Of a DNA stretch of 7,955 nucleotides, positions 1-6,023 are shown piece by piece. Location of the stretch: NCBI GenBank assembly GCA_007117565.1, contig SKGG01000079.1, forward strand, positions 1-7,955, written 5' to 3'. The notes below the pieces were generated by a model. That model searched no databases, was not told where the DNA came from, and was given only the letters and a program-made list of their open reading frames with translations. Made by a program: the position numbers and the translations under genes. How positions within the stretch are numbered: the first letter of the stretch is position 1; each line of letters starts with the position of its first letter. The stretch is from Candidatus Izemoplasma sp. (lineage in GTDB: Bacteria; Bacillota_I; Bacilli_A; Izemoplasmatales; Izemoplasmataceae).

Positions 1-8
1 TAATGGGT

Positions 9-96
9 TCATCCTACGCTGGCATTATCCAGATCAGGTAAGGTCTATTCTAGTGTCAAGAATACTCTCAGCCTGGTTCACCAAGCTCCCCTGATT
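9..96 (-). ncRNA. TPP riboswitch (THI element)
   Basis: On the minus strand this is a near-textbook thiamine pyrophosphate aptamer. It has the GGGGAGC 5' strand (about 85-91), a P3 hairpin CTTGG-TGAA-CCAGG, the invariant CTGAGA junction, an optional P3a hairpin (TATTCT/AGAATA at 46-51 and 59-64), and the conserved 3' block CTGATCTGGATAATGCCAG followed by CGTAGGATGA. The outer P1 helix can form between TCA near 93-95 and TGA near 9-11. In this family TPP binds between the pyrimidine- and pyrophosphate-sensing arms and turns down thiamine genes by termination or by hiding the ribosome site. The expression platform and the controlled gene lie beyond the left edge, so neither the mechanism nor the target (a thi biosynthesis or transport gene is expected) can be read here. 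All core bases appear intact. Confidence 0.95.
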
Positions 97-110
97 TTAT
101 CGACAGTTGT

Positions 111-119
111 ATTATAACA
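111..119 (-). promoter_or_regulatory. Extended -10 promoter of the TPP riboswitch transcript
   Basis: The minus strand reads TGTTATAAT, a perfect extended -10 (TGn plus TATAAT, the hexamer at 111-116). Transcription would start near 104, about 8 bases before the aptamer's first helix, which is the expected layout for a riboswitch leader. The hexamer 17 bases upstream (TTAGGA, 134-139) matches the -35 consensus at only three positions, so the extended -10 probably carries most of the strength. It sits just after the stop codon of the VOC gene. Confidence 0.75.
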
Positions 120-133
120 TAGAGTGATTTCAA

Positions 134-147
134 TCCTAAGATTAGGA
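134..147. repeat. Perfect 6-2-6 inverted repeat over the riboswitch -35 region
   Basis: TCCTAA at 134-139 and TTAGGA at 142-147 are exact reverse complements separated by GA. The repeat covers the stop codon of the VOC gene and the -35 position of the riboswitch promoter. A two-base loop and no following U-tract make it a poor terminator. A small protein-binding operator is conceivable, but chance is also possible at this length. Confidence 0.3.
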
Positions 148-504
148 CAAAAATACTTGAAACTCGACCATGTATTCGTTCGGGTCACGGATAAAGAAAT
201 GGTAGATTTGAAAACGTTCATTGACGCTTGGTAACGTGGGGTGAAGACCCTTACTCTGTAACGTTTGATGCCATGTATCCACGCTCGTACGCTGTTCAAA
301 GACAAACGTGATACACGCCCCACTGGTTTTATCTTTGGGATGATGCGTACAAAAGCCTATGGCTGAAGTCTTAGTCACTTCATAAATGTGACATAACGTT
401 TGATCTTTAATTAGTTTGAGACCTAAAACACCTTCATAAAAAGCGCGTGTGCGTTCTAAATCATCCGTTTTATAAAAAGAAATGTTTTGTGTCACATTGA
501 TCAA
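142..504 (-). CDS. VOC (glyoxalase/bleomycin-resistance fold) family protein
   Basis: A 120-residue single-domain protein of the vicinal oxygen chelate superfamily. The first half has the usual beta-alpha opening, with the helix segment DLERTRAFYEGVLGLKL (residues 15-31). The C-terminal strand has the family pattern FIRDPNEYMVEF (104-115), where Glu114 is the usual metal ligand and His102 is nearby. No His is present in the first strand, where many metal-dependent members have one, so metal binding and catalysis are uncertain. Members range from lactoylglutathione lyase and dioxygenases to antibiotic-binding proteins; the substrate cannot be inferred. The start is a TTG that overlaps the pdp stop codon by three bases (502-504), with AGAGGT nine bases upstream inside pdp; the next in-frame candidate, GTG at 495, is too far from that site. 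It is the last gene of the thyA operon and is probably translationally coupled to pdp. Confidence 0.8.
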   Translation of the reverse strand: MINVTQNISFYKTDDLERTRAFYEGVLGLKLIKDQTLCHIYEVTKTSAIGFCTHHPKDKTSGACITFVFEQRTSVDTWHQTLQSKGLHPTLPSVNERFQIYHFFIRDPNEYMVEFQVFLS

Positions 505-1796
505 TGTTCAATGACCTCTTCAATGAGTGTCGCTTTAGGAATCACTTCATGACTGAGTGAAAACGCCTCTTTCACCTCTTTTAAGATGTCTCCAATGGCC
601 TCTTGATTCGCATAAACAAACGCGAGTGGTTCTCCATCACCCACCACATCGCCGACTTTCTTATTGAGTACCACACCGACGTTATGATCAATTACATCTT
701 CTTTGGTCGCGCGGCCAGCACCAAGTTTCATCGCCGCCAGTCCTATAGCTAAAGCATCGATGGCTTTAATGTAACCATCTTCATCGGCTTTGACCGCCAC
801 CACATGGGCGCTTTCGACAAACGATTCACGTTTAGGAATGCTGCCTTCTTGAGCTTCAATCATGGTTTTAAACAACTCATAAGCTTTTAAAGATTGAATG
901 TTTTCAAGCAAGATTTCCCTCGCACCTTTAAGTGAATCGCTTAAGCCTGCGTGGTACACCAAATAGCTTCCTAACTCCACACATAGATCTGTTAAATCTT
1001 TCGGTCCTTGCCCTTGAAGCGTTTGTATGGCTTCTAATACTTCTAATTTATTGCCCACCGCAAAGCCTAAAGGTTCATCCATGTTGGTGATAAATGCGGT
1101 TACTTTCTTGCCAAAAGATTCCCCAATCGCGACCATCAAACGACTTAATTCACGGGCTTCTTCTAAGGTTTTCATGAAAGCCCCTTGACCAATTTTCACA
1201 TCTAAGACGATGACGTCTGCACCACTCGCAAGCTTTTTTGACATGATCGATGAAGCAATTAAAGGGATGCTTGGGACGGTACCTGTGACGTCTCTTAGAG
1301 CGTATAATAACTTATCCGCAGGCGCTAACTTAGCCGTTTGTCCTGCGACGGCGACGTTAATTTGATTGACTTGCTCAATGAACGCTTCGTTGGTCAAGTT
1401 GACGTTAAATCCAGGAAAGCTCTCAAGTTTATCAATGGTCCCACCCGTATGACCTAGGCCTCGGCCGGATAGTTTTGCGAACTTGACTCCTGCACTCGCA
1501 ACCAGCGGCGCTAAGACTAACGTCGTTTTGTCACCCACTCCACCAGTCGAATGTTTATCAACTTTGATGCCTTCAATGTCACTTAAATCAAGTGTGTCAC
1601 CTGTGTTTAAAATGGCTTTGGTTAAATGGGCGGCCTCTTCGTCGGTCATGCCGTTTAAATAAATCGCCATCAACAAAGCACTGACTTGATAATCTGGAAT
1701 GGCACCTTCATTGTAGCCTTCAACAAAGAAGGTAAGTTCGTCTAAAGACAACGCGTGTTTGTCTCTTTTTTTTTCGATAATGTCTATCATTCTCAT
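501..1796 (-). CDS. pdp: Pyrimidine-nucleoside phosphorylase
   Basis: A 431-residue enzyme of the thymidine/pyrimidine nucleoside phosphorylase family. It reversibly splits thymidine, deoxyuridine or uridine with phosphate, giving the base and (deoxy)ribose-1-phosphate in cytosolic salvage or catabolism. The phosphate loop KHSTGGVGD is at 81-89, and the family signature SGRGLGHTGGTIDKLE at 110-125. Arg168, Ser183 and Lys187, which hold the pyrimidine base, fall at the numbering I recall for the Bacillus enzyme. The C-terminal domain contains LGAGRATKED. Length is normal for the family. It reads more like the broad-specificity Bacillus type (EC 2.4.2.2) than E. coli DeoA; this is a judgement from remembered sequences. 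The frame stays open 11 codons further upstream, but the start is placed at the ATG giving MRMIDII, which matches Bacillus Pdp and has TGAGGTGA (1802-1809) just upstream. The gap to plsC is 13 bases. Confidence 0.95.
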   Translation of the reverse strand: MRMIDIIEKKRDKHALSLDELTFFVEGYNEGAIPDYQVSALLMAIYLNGMTDEEAAHLTKAILNTGDTLDLSDIEGIKVDKHSTGGVGDKTTLVLAPLVASAGVKFAKLSGRGLGHTGGTIDKLESFPGFNVNLTNEAFIEQVNQINVAVAGQTAKLAPADKLLYALRDVTGTVPSIPLIASSIMSKKLASGADVIVLDVKIGQGAFMKTLEEARELSRLMVAIGESFGKKVTAFITNMDEPLGFAVGNKLEVLEAIQTLQGQGPKDLTDLCVELGSYLVYHAGLSDSLKGAREILLENIQSLKAYELFKTMIEAQEGSIPKRESFVESAHVVAVKADEDGYIKAIDALAIGLAAMKLGAGRATKEDVIDHNVGVVLNKKVGDVVGDGEPLAFVYANQEAIGDILKEVKEAFSLSHEVIPKATLIEEVIEH

Positions 1797-1801
1797 CGTG
1801 C

Positions 1802-1809
1802 TCACCTCA
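1802..1809 (-). promoter_or_regulatory. Ribosome binding site fixing the pdp start
   Basis: TGAGGTGA on the minus strand lies directly after the plsC stop codon and five bases before the ATG at 1796. It rules out the longer open frame beginning at 1829, whose first codons lie inside plsC and lack such a site. Confidence 0.75.
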
Positions 1810-2619
1810 TTACTTTTGATTAAACTCATTGAGTTTTTCTTGTATCATACTGCGGATGTGTTCACTTAGTTCTGAAGAACTCATACTCTCGTAACTTTGT
1901 GGTTCTAATAACGGAAAGAAATGTAAATAAATGCGTTGTGATAAAAACGGCCAATGTTTCCAAGTGTTGTAAGACCCGTCAATGACCCCTACAAGAATGG
2001 GTGCCTTGGGCTTTGTTGCTAATTTCAGCGCGCCTGCTTTAAAGGGTAACATTTTGTGACCATGTGAACGAGTGCCTTCAGGGTAAATGCCCACAGACAC
2101 GCCGGATTTATACACATTGATGCCTTTAATGATCGCTTCTACGGCGCTGCGATCGTTTTCACGATACATCGGAATGTTGCCTAGGGCGCGTGCTGCTCCT
2201 CCTAAGATGGGCCACGTAAACAACTTATGTTTAGCAATGAATACAAAAGGACTTGGTAAGAGCGCCTTGTGAATGACTGTATCATAATTCGCTTGGTGAT
2301 TGGCGACTAAAATGAACGGTTTATCCGGCACATTTTCAAGGCCTGTCACGGTTAGTTTTAACCGTAGTAAACGAATCACTAAACGCATGTATGAATCAAC
2401 AAACCGATGATGAGCCCTACTTTCGGTGTAGACCCCTTTAAAAAGACGCCCATACACTTCGAGTGATAAAGCAAAGATTAAAAGTGTCAATGCGAAATAA
2501 ACAACAACCCCTCCAAAAAGAATGACAAAAAACGCCACGGAGAAAAGGGCGGGTTGAACAATGAAATAGGTTAGGGCAATGAAGCCAAACCAAAGCATTA
2601 AATAGATGAGGGTTGCCAT
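1810..2619 (-). CDS. plsC: 1-acyl-sn-glycerol-3-phosphate acyltransferase (PlsC family)
   Basis: A 269-residue membrane-associated acyltransferase that adds the second acyl chain to lysophosphatidic acid, making phosphatidic acid for phospholipid synthesis. Two hydrophobic stretches (about residues 3-22 and 25-53) should anchor it in the membrane. The catalytic HX4D motif is NHQANYD (His108, Asp113). Motif II is the IPMYREN segment (149-155), motif III is YPEGTRS (179-185), and motif IV is around ILVGVIDGS (208-216). All four blocks are present and ordered as in the family, so it should be active. The exact acyl donor and acceptor are not readable. The ATG has AAAGGAAG about five bases upstream, inside folA, and the first 22 bases overlap the 3' end of folA. 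It is an unusual companion for thymidylate and folate genes, perhaps only through growth-linked co-expression. Confidence 0.92.
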   Translation of the reverse strand: MATLIYLMLWFGFIALTYFIVQPALFSVAFFVILFGGVVVYFALTLLIFALSLEVYGRLFKGVYTESRAHHRFVDSYMRLVIRLLRLKLTVTGLENVPDKPFILVANHQANYDTVIHKALLPSPFVFIAKHKLFTWPILGGAARALGNIPMYRENDRSAVEAIIKGINVYKSGVSVGIYPEGTRSHGHKMLPFKAGALKLATKPKAPILVGVIDGSYNTWKHWPFLSQRIYLHFFPLLEPQSYESMSSSELSEHIRSMIQEKLNEFNQK

Positions 2620-3092
2620 GAGTTCTTCCTTTCATAAACGGCATAGGTTAACACACCTTGTGTGTGTTTTTCCAACAATTGCCAATGATTCCAGTCAACC
2701 TTAGGGAAGTAAGTATCCCCTTCATAGGTTTCATTAATGTGAGTAATATACAGTCGATCACAATAGGGTAAGGCGGTTTCATAAACTTTAGCGCCACCAA
2801 TGATAAAGAGGGGTGAATCTTTAGGATAGGAAGTTAGAAAATCGTCTAATCGATCAATCACTTCTGCATCTTTTAGATTTTTAAGTGTCGTTGAAAGCAC
2901 AATATTTCGCCGGTTAGGCAGTGCCTTTCCTAACTGTTTTACAATGCTATCATAGGTCTTACGTCCCATCAATACTGTTTGATTGAGAGTGACACGTTTA
3001 AAATACGCAAGATCTTCAGGATAATGCCAAGGTAACACGCCATTTCGACCTATCAGCGATGTGTTGTCCATCGCCACAATCGCCGCAATCAC
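2598..3092 (-). CDS. folA: Dihydrofolate reductase
   Basis: A 164-residue NADPH-dependent enzyme reducing dihydrofolate to tetrahydrofolate, the step that recycles the DHF made by ThyA. Signature residues line up with E. coli DHFR: Ile14-Gly15, Pro21-Trp22, the catalytic acid Asp27 in PEDLAYF, Phe31, the [10 protein letters not shown] segment (41-50) for NADPH contact, Arg61/62 in PNRRNIVLS for the folate tail, and the IIGGAKVYE glycine pair (97-105). The start is GTG, overlapping the thyA stop as GTGA (4 bases). A later in-frame ATG at residue 8 would cut off the first strand, so GTG is preferred; AAGGT lies about six bases upstream. The last few residues (after YERKN) are an extension reading into the 5' end of plsC, giving the 22-base overlap. 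Trimethoprim sensitivity cannot be judged from this. Confidence 0.96.
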   Translation of the reverse strand: MIAAIVAMDNTSLIGRNGVLPWHYPEDLAYFKRVTLNQTVLMGRKTYDSIVKQLGKALPNRRNIVLSTTLKNLKDAEVIDRLDDFLTSYPKDSPLFIIGGAKVYETALPYCDRLYITHINETYEGDTYFPKVDWNHWQLLEKHTQGVLTYAVYERKNSWQPSSI

Positions 3093-3967
3093 ACGCTGAC
3101 CTTCGCTTTAATGGCGGGGTGAGGATGATAATCTTCGAGTGTAAAATCCTCATACTTAAAGTCTAAAATATGACGAACGTCTGAGTTGATAACCATCGTA
3201 GGTAGAGTTCTAGGTTCTCTTGAAAGTTGTAAGTTTAAAGCTTCTATATGATCGTTATAGATGTGTGCGTCGCCTAAGGTATGAACAAATGTTTTGGCTT
3301 TGAGCCCAGTTACCTGTGCGACCATCATCAGTAACAACGCATAAGACGCGATGTTAAAAGGCACACCCAAGAAGATGTCCGCACTACGTTGATACAGCTG
3401 CAGTGACAAGTGTTCGCCTTCGACGTAAAACTGAAACATCATGTGACAGGGTGGTAAAGCCATTTGTTCGATTAGCGGGGGATTCCAACTGTTGACGATC
3501 AAACGTCTTGAATGGGGGTTTTCTTTAATCTCATTAATCACCCAAAGCAGTTGATCAACAGAATCCTGTTTCCCTTCAAAGTGACGCCATTGTTTGCCAT
3601 AAACCGGGCCTAAATCACCCCAAGTTAAAGCGAACTGCTCATCACTTTTAATTTTTTCAATAAAGGTTTCTAAACTTTCACCTTGAAAATGGGGACTTTT
3701 TTGATAAACAGCATAAGGCCATTCATTCCAAATCCGGACATTTTCTAAGACTAAAGGACGAATGTTTGTTGATCCTTGGATGAACCATAAAAGTTCATGA
3801 ATAATGCTTTTTAAGTGGACTTTTTTTGTGGTTAATAAAGGGAATCCTTCATCCAAATCAAAGCGCATTTGATAACCAAACACAGAACGGGTCCCTGTGC
3901 CTGTACGATCAGATTTTGACACGCCATGTTCAAAGACGTGATTCACTAGGTCATGGTATTGTTTCAC
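3089..3967 (-). CDS. thyA: Thymidylate synthase (ThyA type)
   Basis: A 292-residue enzyme making dTMP from dUMP with methylene-tetrahydrofolate as carbon donor and reductant. Visible are the DRTGTGT phosphate loop (20-26, Arg21), the HELLWF segment (57-62), [13 protein letters not shown] (116-128), the SRR phosphate-binding arginines (153-155), catalytic Cys174 in [17 protein letters not shown] (193-205) and the HIY motif near 235-237. Relative to E. coli ThyA there is an insertion of roughly 30 residues (about 84-116), resembling the longer lactobacillus-type enzymes. The GTG start is chosen because it aligns residue by residue with the E. coli N terminus (MKQY) and lies 8 bases from AGGAG; an ATG two codons earlier (3973) lies only 2 bases from it and is the alternative. 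It is the first gene of the thyA-folA-plsC-pdp-VOC operon. Confidence 0.96.
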   Translation of the reverse strand: MKQYHDLVNHVFEHGVSKSDRTGTGTRSVFGYQMRFDLDEGFPLLTTKKVHLKSIIHELLWFIQGSTNIRPLVLENVRIWNEWPYAVYQKSPHFQGESLETFIEKIKSDEQFALTWGDLGPVYGKQWRHFEGKQDSVDQLLWVINEIKENPHSRRLIVNSWNPPLIEQMALPPCHMMFQFYVEGEHLSLQLYQRSADIFLGVPFNIASYALLLMMVAQVTGLKAKTFVHTLGDAHIYNDHIEALNLQLSREPRTLPTMVINSDVRHILDFKYEDFTLEDYHPHPAIKAKVSV

Positions 3968-3975
3968 TCTCATCA

Positions 3976-3980
3976 CTCCT
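3976..3980 (-). promoter_or_regulatory. thyA ribosome binding site
   Basis: AGGAG on the minus strand is the only strong Shine-Dalgarno element ahead of thyA. It lies 8 bases before GTG 3967 but only 2 before ATG 3973, which favours the GTG start. It also lies almost at the predicted transcript start. Confidence 0.6.
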
Positions 3981-3986
3981 CTCCCA

Positions 3987-3995
3987 ATTATAGCA
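3987..3995 (-). promoter_or_regulatory. Extended -10 promoter of the thyA operon
   Basis: The minus strand reads TGCTATAAT, a perfect extended -10, just downstream of the ssb terminator. No convincing -35 is present at 16-18 bases. The predicted start near 3980 would give a leader of only about 7 to 14 bases. It is the obvious source of transcript for the five genes downstream. Confidence 0.7.
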
Positions 3996-4020
3996 TAACT
4001 TGCCATATTTTGAGGGTCAT

Positions 4021-4049
4021 AAAAAAAGCGTCTGACATGCGTCAGACAC
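4021..4049 (-). terminator. Rho-independent terminator of ssb
   Basis: On the minus strand a 9-bp stem (GTGTCTGAC / GTCAGACGC, one G-T pair) closes a four-base GCAT loop and is followed directly by seven T's (4021-4027). The ssb stop codon TGA (4042-4044) lies inside the 5' arm of the stem. This separates ssb from the thyA operon. Confidence 0.9.
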
Positions 4050-4386
4050 TTTCTTGACTTGGCTTCTTGTGTTGGATAAAGCTGATCTTTTCTGCGACTA
4101 CTTCTGGATAAGAAAATGACTTATCTTCTTCATAATTGAACGTCTTTTGAGACAACCGGCCGCGAACACCAACGACAGACCCTTTTTGACAATACTGCAC
4201 CGTGTTTTCGGCAATGCCATCCCATAACGTACAACGAATAAAGTCAGTATCGTAATTACCAGTTTCTGCGTTTTTATAACTTCGTTGCAATGCCAATGTT
4301 AACGTAGTGACTGCCTTTCCTGAATCGAGTGTTCTTAATTCTGGGTCATAAACGATGCGACCCACTAATGTCAATGTGTTTACCAT
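4042..4386 (-). CDS. ssb: Single-stranded DNA-binding protein, short tail-less form
   Basis: A 114-residue single OB-fold SSB that should coat ssDNA in replication, repair or recombination. The N terminus [11 protein letters not shown] (1-11), Trp55 in CTLW, and the [20 protein letters not shown] block (59-78) are typical of bacterial SSB. The protein ends about where the OB fold ends and lacks both the flexible linker and the acidic C-terminal tip (DDDIPF-like) that recruits partner proteins in full-length SSBs. In size and end it resembles Bacillus SsbB (about 113 residues), the transformation-linked paralogue, more than SsbA. It is not an obvious truncation, since the stop sits inside its own terminator. 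AAGGAGG (4391-4397) lies four bases before the ATG. It is transcribed alone. A full-length SSB, if the genome has one, must be elsewhere. Confidence 0.92.
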   Translation of the reverse strand: MVNTLTLVGRIVYDPELRTLDSGKAVTTLTLALQRSYKNAETGNYDTDFIRCTLWDGIAENTVQYCQKGSVVGVRGRLSQKTFNYEEDKSFSYPEVVAEKISFIQHKKPSQESV

Positions 4387-4409
4387 AAAGCCTCCTTTTT
4401 TTTGCTCTA

Positions 4410-4438
4410 AGTATACATAGACATTTCATACTCAGCAA
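4410..4438 (-). promoter_or_regulatory. Putative ssb promoter
   Basis: On the minus strand TTGCTG (4433-4438) and TATACT (4410-4415) are separated by 17 bases. The -35 matches the first three consensus bases only. The start would fall near 4403, leaving a leader of about 17 bases that contains the AAGGAGG site. Confidence 0.5.
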
Positions 4439-4475
4439 CTCGACAACTTTCATGCTAGAAGAAAATTTCTATTAC

Positions 4476-4489
4476 AAAACGGGCGTTTT
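4476..4489. repeat. Perfect inverted repeat AAAACG-GG-CGTTTT upstream of ssb
   Basis: Two exact 6-base arms separated by two bases, placed between the lemA terminator U-tract and the ssb promoter, about 37 bases upstream of the ssb -35. It is too tight to form a stable RNA hairpin. It could be a protein-binding site, but no known operator is recognised. The rest of the 172-base spacer 4387-4558 holds the ssb promoter and the lemA terminator; I see no gene in it. Confidence 0.3.
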
Positions 4490-4490
4490 A

Positions 4491-4519
4491 AAAGAAAAAA
4501 CAAGTCATTTTGACTTGTT
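4491..4519 (-). terminator. Terminator of the DUF3137-lemA unit
   Basis: AACAAGTCA (4499-4507) and TGACTTGTT (4511-4519) form a perfect 9-bp stem with a three-base loop. On the minus strand it is followed by TTTTCTTT. It lies about 40 bases after the lemA stop. T-runs also occur on the plus-strand side, but no plus-strand gene needs it. Confidence 0.85.
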
Positions 4520-4558
4520 TTAGTCTTTTTCATGAAAAATCATCTTAAAAATAAGTGG

Positions 4559-5122
4559 TTAGAAACTCATTTCAACGTCTTGGCGTTTATTTTCATCCGC
4601 TTCAAAGAACTTCTTACGACTCATGTTTATCACACCAGCAACGATGCTGGTTGGGAAGGTGACGATGCGCTGATTAAGCGCTGAAACATTGGCGTTGTAT
4701 AAACGACGTGCGGCTTGTAAATGTTCTTCGACGTTGTTGATTGAATTCTGTAAGTTCACAAAAACTTTCTCAGCTTTCAAATCAGGGTACGCTTCGACTG
4801 CCACATTAATGCCTGATTGAACTTCGTTCATGCGTCCCATGAACTCTTGTTTTTGTTCAAGTGACAACTCTTTTGGCAATCCTGCGCGCCACTTAACGAC
4901 TTTTTCAAAGGTCTCCGCTTCGTGTTTCGCATAACCCTTGACGGTTTGAACAAGTTTACTTAAAGCATCAAAACGTTTCGTTAACGCGACATCGATGCCT
5001 GATTCGGCTTCTTCCACCTTAACTTCTTTACGCTTTAATAGGTTCATCGTTGCGATAAACCACCCGATGGGGAGCAGTAAAATAACCCCAATAATAATGA
5101 GTACAATTACAAAATCTGGCAT
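4559..5122 (-). CDS. lemA: LemA family protein
   Basis: A 187-residue LemA family protein: one N-terminal membrane helix (about residues 4-25, FVIVLIIIGVILLL) followed by a long helical, probably bundled, domain. Family hallmarks are KLVQTVKGYAKHE (56-68), AYPDLKAEKVFVNLQ (111-125), the RRLYNANVSALNQRI stretch (139-153), TFP, and the ending KKFFEADENKRQDVEMSF. Length is typical. The biochemical role of LemA is not established; the name comes from a Listeria antigen-presentation epitope, and homologues often sit beside membrane proteins or membrane proteases. Here it follows the DUF3137 gene by two bases, and its AAGGAGG (5130-5136) overlaps the end of that gene, so the two should be co-translated and may act together at the membrane. 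The strong terminator downstream closes the unit. Confidence 0.93.
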   Translation of the reverse strand: MPDFVIVLIIIGVILLLPIGWFIATMNLLKRKEVKVEEAESGIDVALTKRFDALSKLVQTVKGYAKHEAETFEKVVKWRAGLPKELSLEQKQEFMGRMNEVQSGINVAVEAYPDLKAEKVFVNLQNSINNVEEHLQAARRLYNANVSALNQRIVTFPTSIVAGVINMSRKKFFEADENKRQDVEMSF

Positions 5123-5124
5123 GC

Positions 5125-6006
5125 TTAAACCTCCTTGAATATTCTTTTATTAATTTTCAGTTCATCCACAATGTTGTAGAGGACCTGTAAATCTTCACGG
5201 AATGCTTTTAGTAACGCTTCGTCTATTTTTCTAAACAGACTGATGGTAAAGTTGCTCTTATTATTGTTGATGGCCATGTGTAGTTGATTATCAACGAAGG
5301 AAAACCCTATTTTTCCTGGGTGCGCCTTCTCGATCGCCATGAGCCGTTCTTGAAACTGTGGTGTTAAAATATAAAATGCCGTGTGTTGATTTGTGGTATA
5401 GGTGTTAAACTTCTTATTAAAATCAATTGATTCTAATTTGACGCGATCATAACGTCGACGTGATTGAGGCCGTTGATTCTCAAGGACTTGTAAAAACCCG
5501 TCAAAATCTTTGTTAAAATCAAAGACATACATTTGGCCTTTAAAGTACGTCACATAATAGGTTTGGGTTCCGTTTTTGGTTTGTCTTTGTCGGCGCTCTT
5601 GAAGTTGGATGTCACTGGCTTCAAACTTGATGCCGTCAATTTTCCCTGTCAATAAGTCTTCACTGTGGAAACGATCCGCTTTTTTCAAGAACTCACAATG
5701 GTACACTTGAGCCGGTGATAAGCCGCGTTTCGGATCATAATACCCATCTTCAATCCATTCACTAATAAGGTCTTTTAAGTAATCGCCTTTAAATTTCTTG
5801 ACAACGGATGAAAACTGGGCATAGCCAAAGACGCCTAGTAATACCCCAATAATGATGACCCCGATGAAGACTTCAAACCCACTCGTAAGTGCGTTCGCTG
5901 CAATAAAAAGGCCAAGCATTCCAAGAATGGCAAGGGCTCCGCCAATGATAATAAACTTTTCACTGCGTGCTTTTTTATTTTGATAGTAACTGAGTTTATC
6001 GTTCAT
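5125..6006 (-). CDS. DUF3137 domain membrane protein
   Basis: A 293-residue protein matching the DUF3137 family as I know it. A short charged N terminus is followed by two membrane helices (about 18-38 and 44-65) and a soluble domain of about 225 residues. Recognisable segments are TYFKGQMYVFDFNKDF (153-168), the ESIDFNKKF segment, and AFYILTPQFQERLMAIE about 25 residues further on. The short loop between the helices and the charge pattern suggest that both termini face the cytoplasm. The family has no known activity, but it is repeatedly found beside LemA, as here. GGGAGGT lies four bases before the ATG, and a TATAAT (6024-6029) lies just upstream of that, so this gene probably starts its own transcript. 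The name is a family assignment, not a function. Confidence 0.85.
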   Translation of the reverse strand: MNDKLSYYQNKKARSEKFIIIGGALAILGMLGLFIAANALTSGFEVFIGVIIIGVLLGVFGYAQFSSVVKKFKGDYLKDLISEWIEDGYYDPKRGLSPAQVYHCEFLKKADRFHSEDLLTGKIDGIKFEASDIQLQERRQRQTKNGTQTYYVTYFKGQMYVFDFNKDFDGFLQVLENQRPQSRRRYDRVKLESIDFNKKFNTYTTNQHTAFYILTPQFQERLMAIEKAHPGKIGFSFVDNQLHMAINNNKSNFTISLFRKIDEALLKAFREDLQVLYNIVDELKINKRIFKEV

Positions 6007-6023
6007 AATTACCTCCCAATGCC

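Noticed and set aside
78..323. Minus-strand open frame of 81 codons spanning the riboswitch promoter and part of the VOC gene
   Set aside because: It runs through the promoter and into the aptamer and is out of frame with the conserved VOC protein; composition is shadow-like.
2087..2272. Plus-strand open frame of 61 codons inside plsC
   Set aside because: It lies entirely opposite conserved PlsC motifs, has no recognisable domain, and is a reading-frame shadow.
2438..2644. Minus-strand open frame of 68 codons across the folA/plsC junction
   Set aside because: Both neighbours are confidently in other frames, and the translated product is rich in Cys, His and Trp with no domain, as expected of a shadow.
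3968..4006. Longer thyA start at 4006, adding a [15 protein letters not shown] extension
   Set aside because: The extension is encoded over the -10 box and ribosome site, upstream of the predicted transcript start, and is absent from known ThyA proteins.
501..4386. Possibility of a Mycoplasma-type code with TGA as Trp
   Set aside because: Several conserved genes end at TGA exactly where the family ends, and their conserved Trp residues are TGG.
4476..4489. ComK-type box (AAAA-N5-TTTT) upstream of the SsbB-like gene
   Set aside because: The spacing between the A and T runs is six rather than five, and a second box at the required helical spacing is not seen.
4526..4539. Palindrome TTTTTCATGAAAAA after lemA
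   Set aside because: It is AT-rich with no room for a loop and stands next to a much better terminator hairpin; likely chance.
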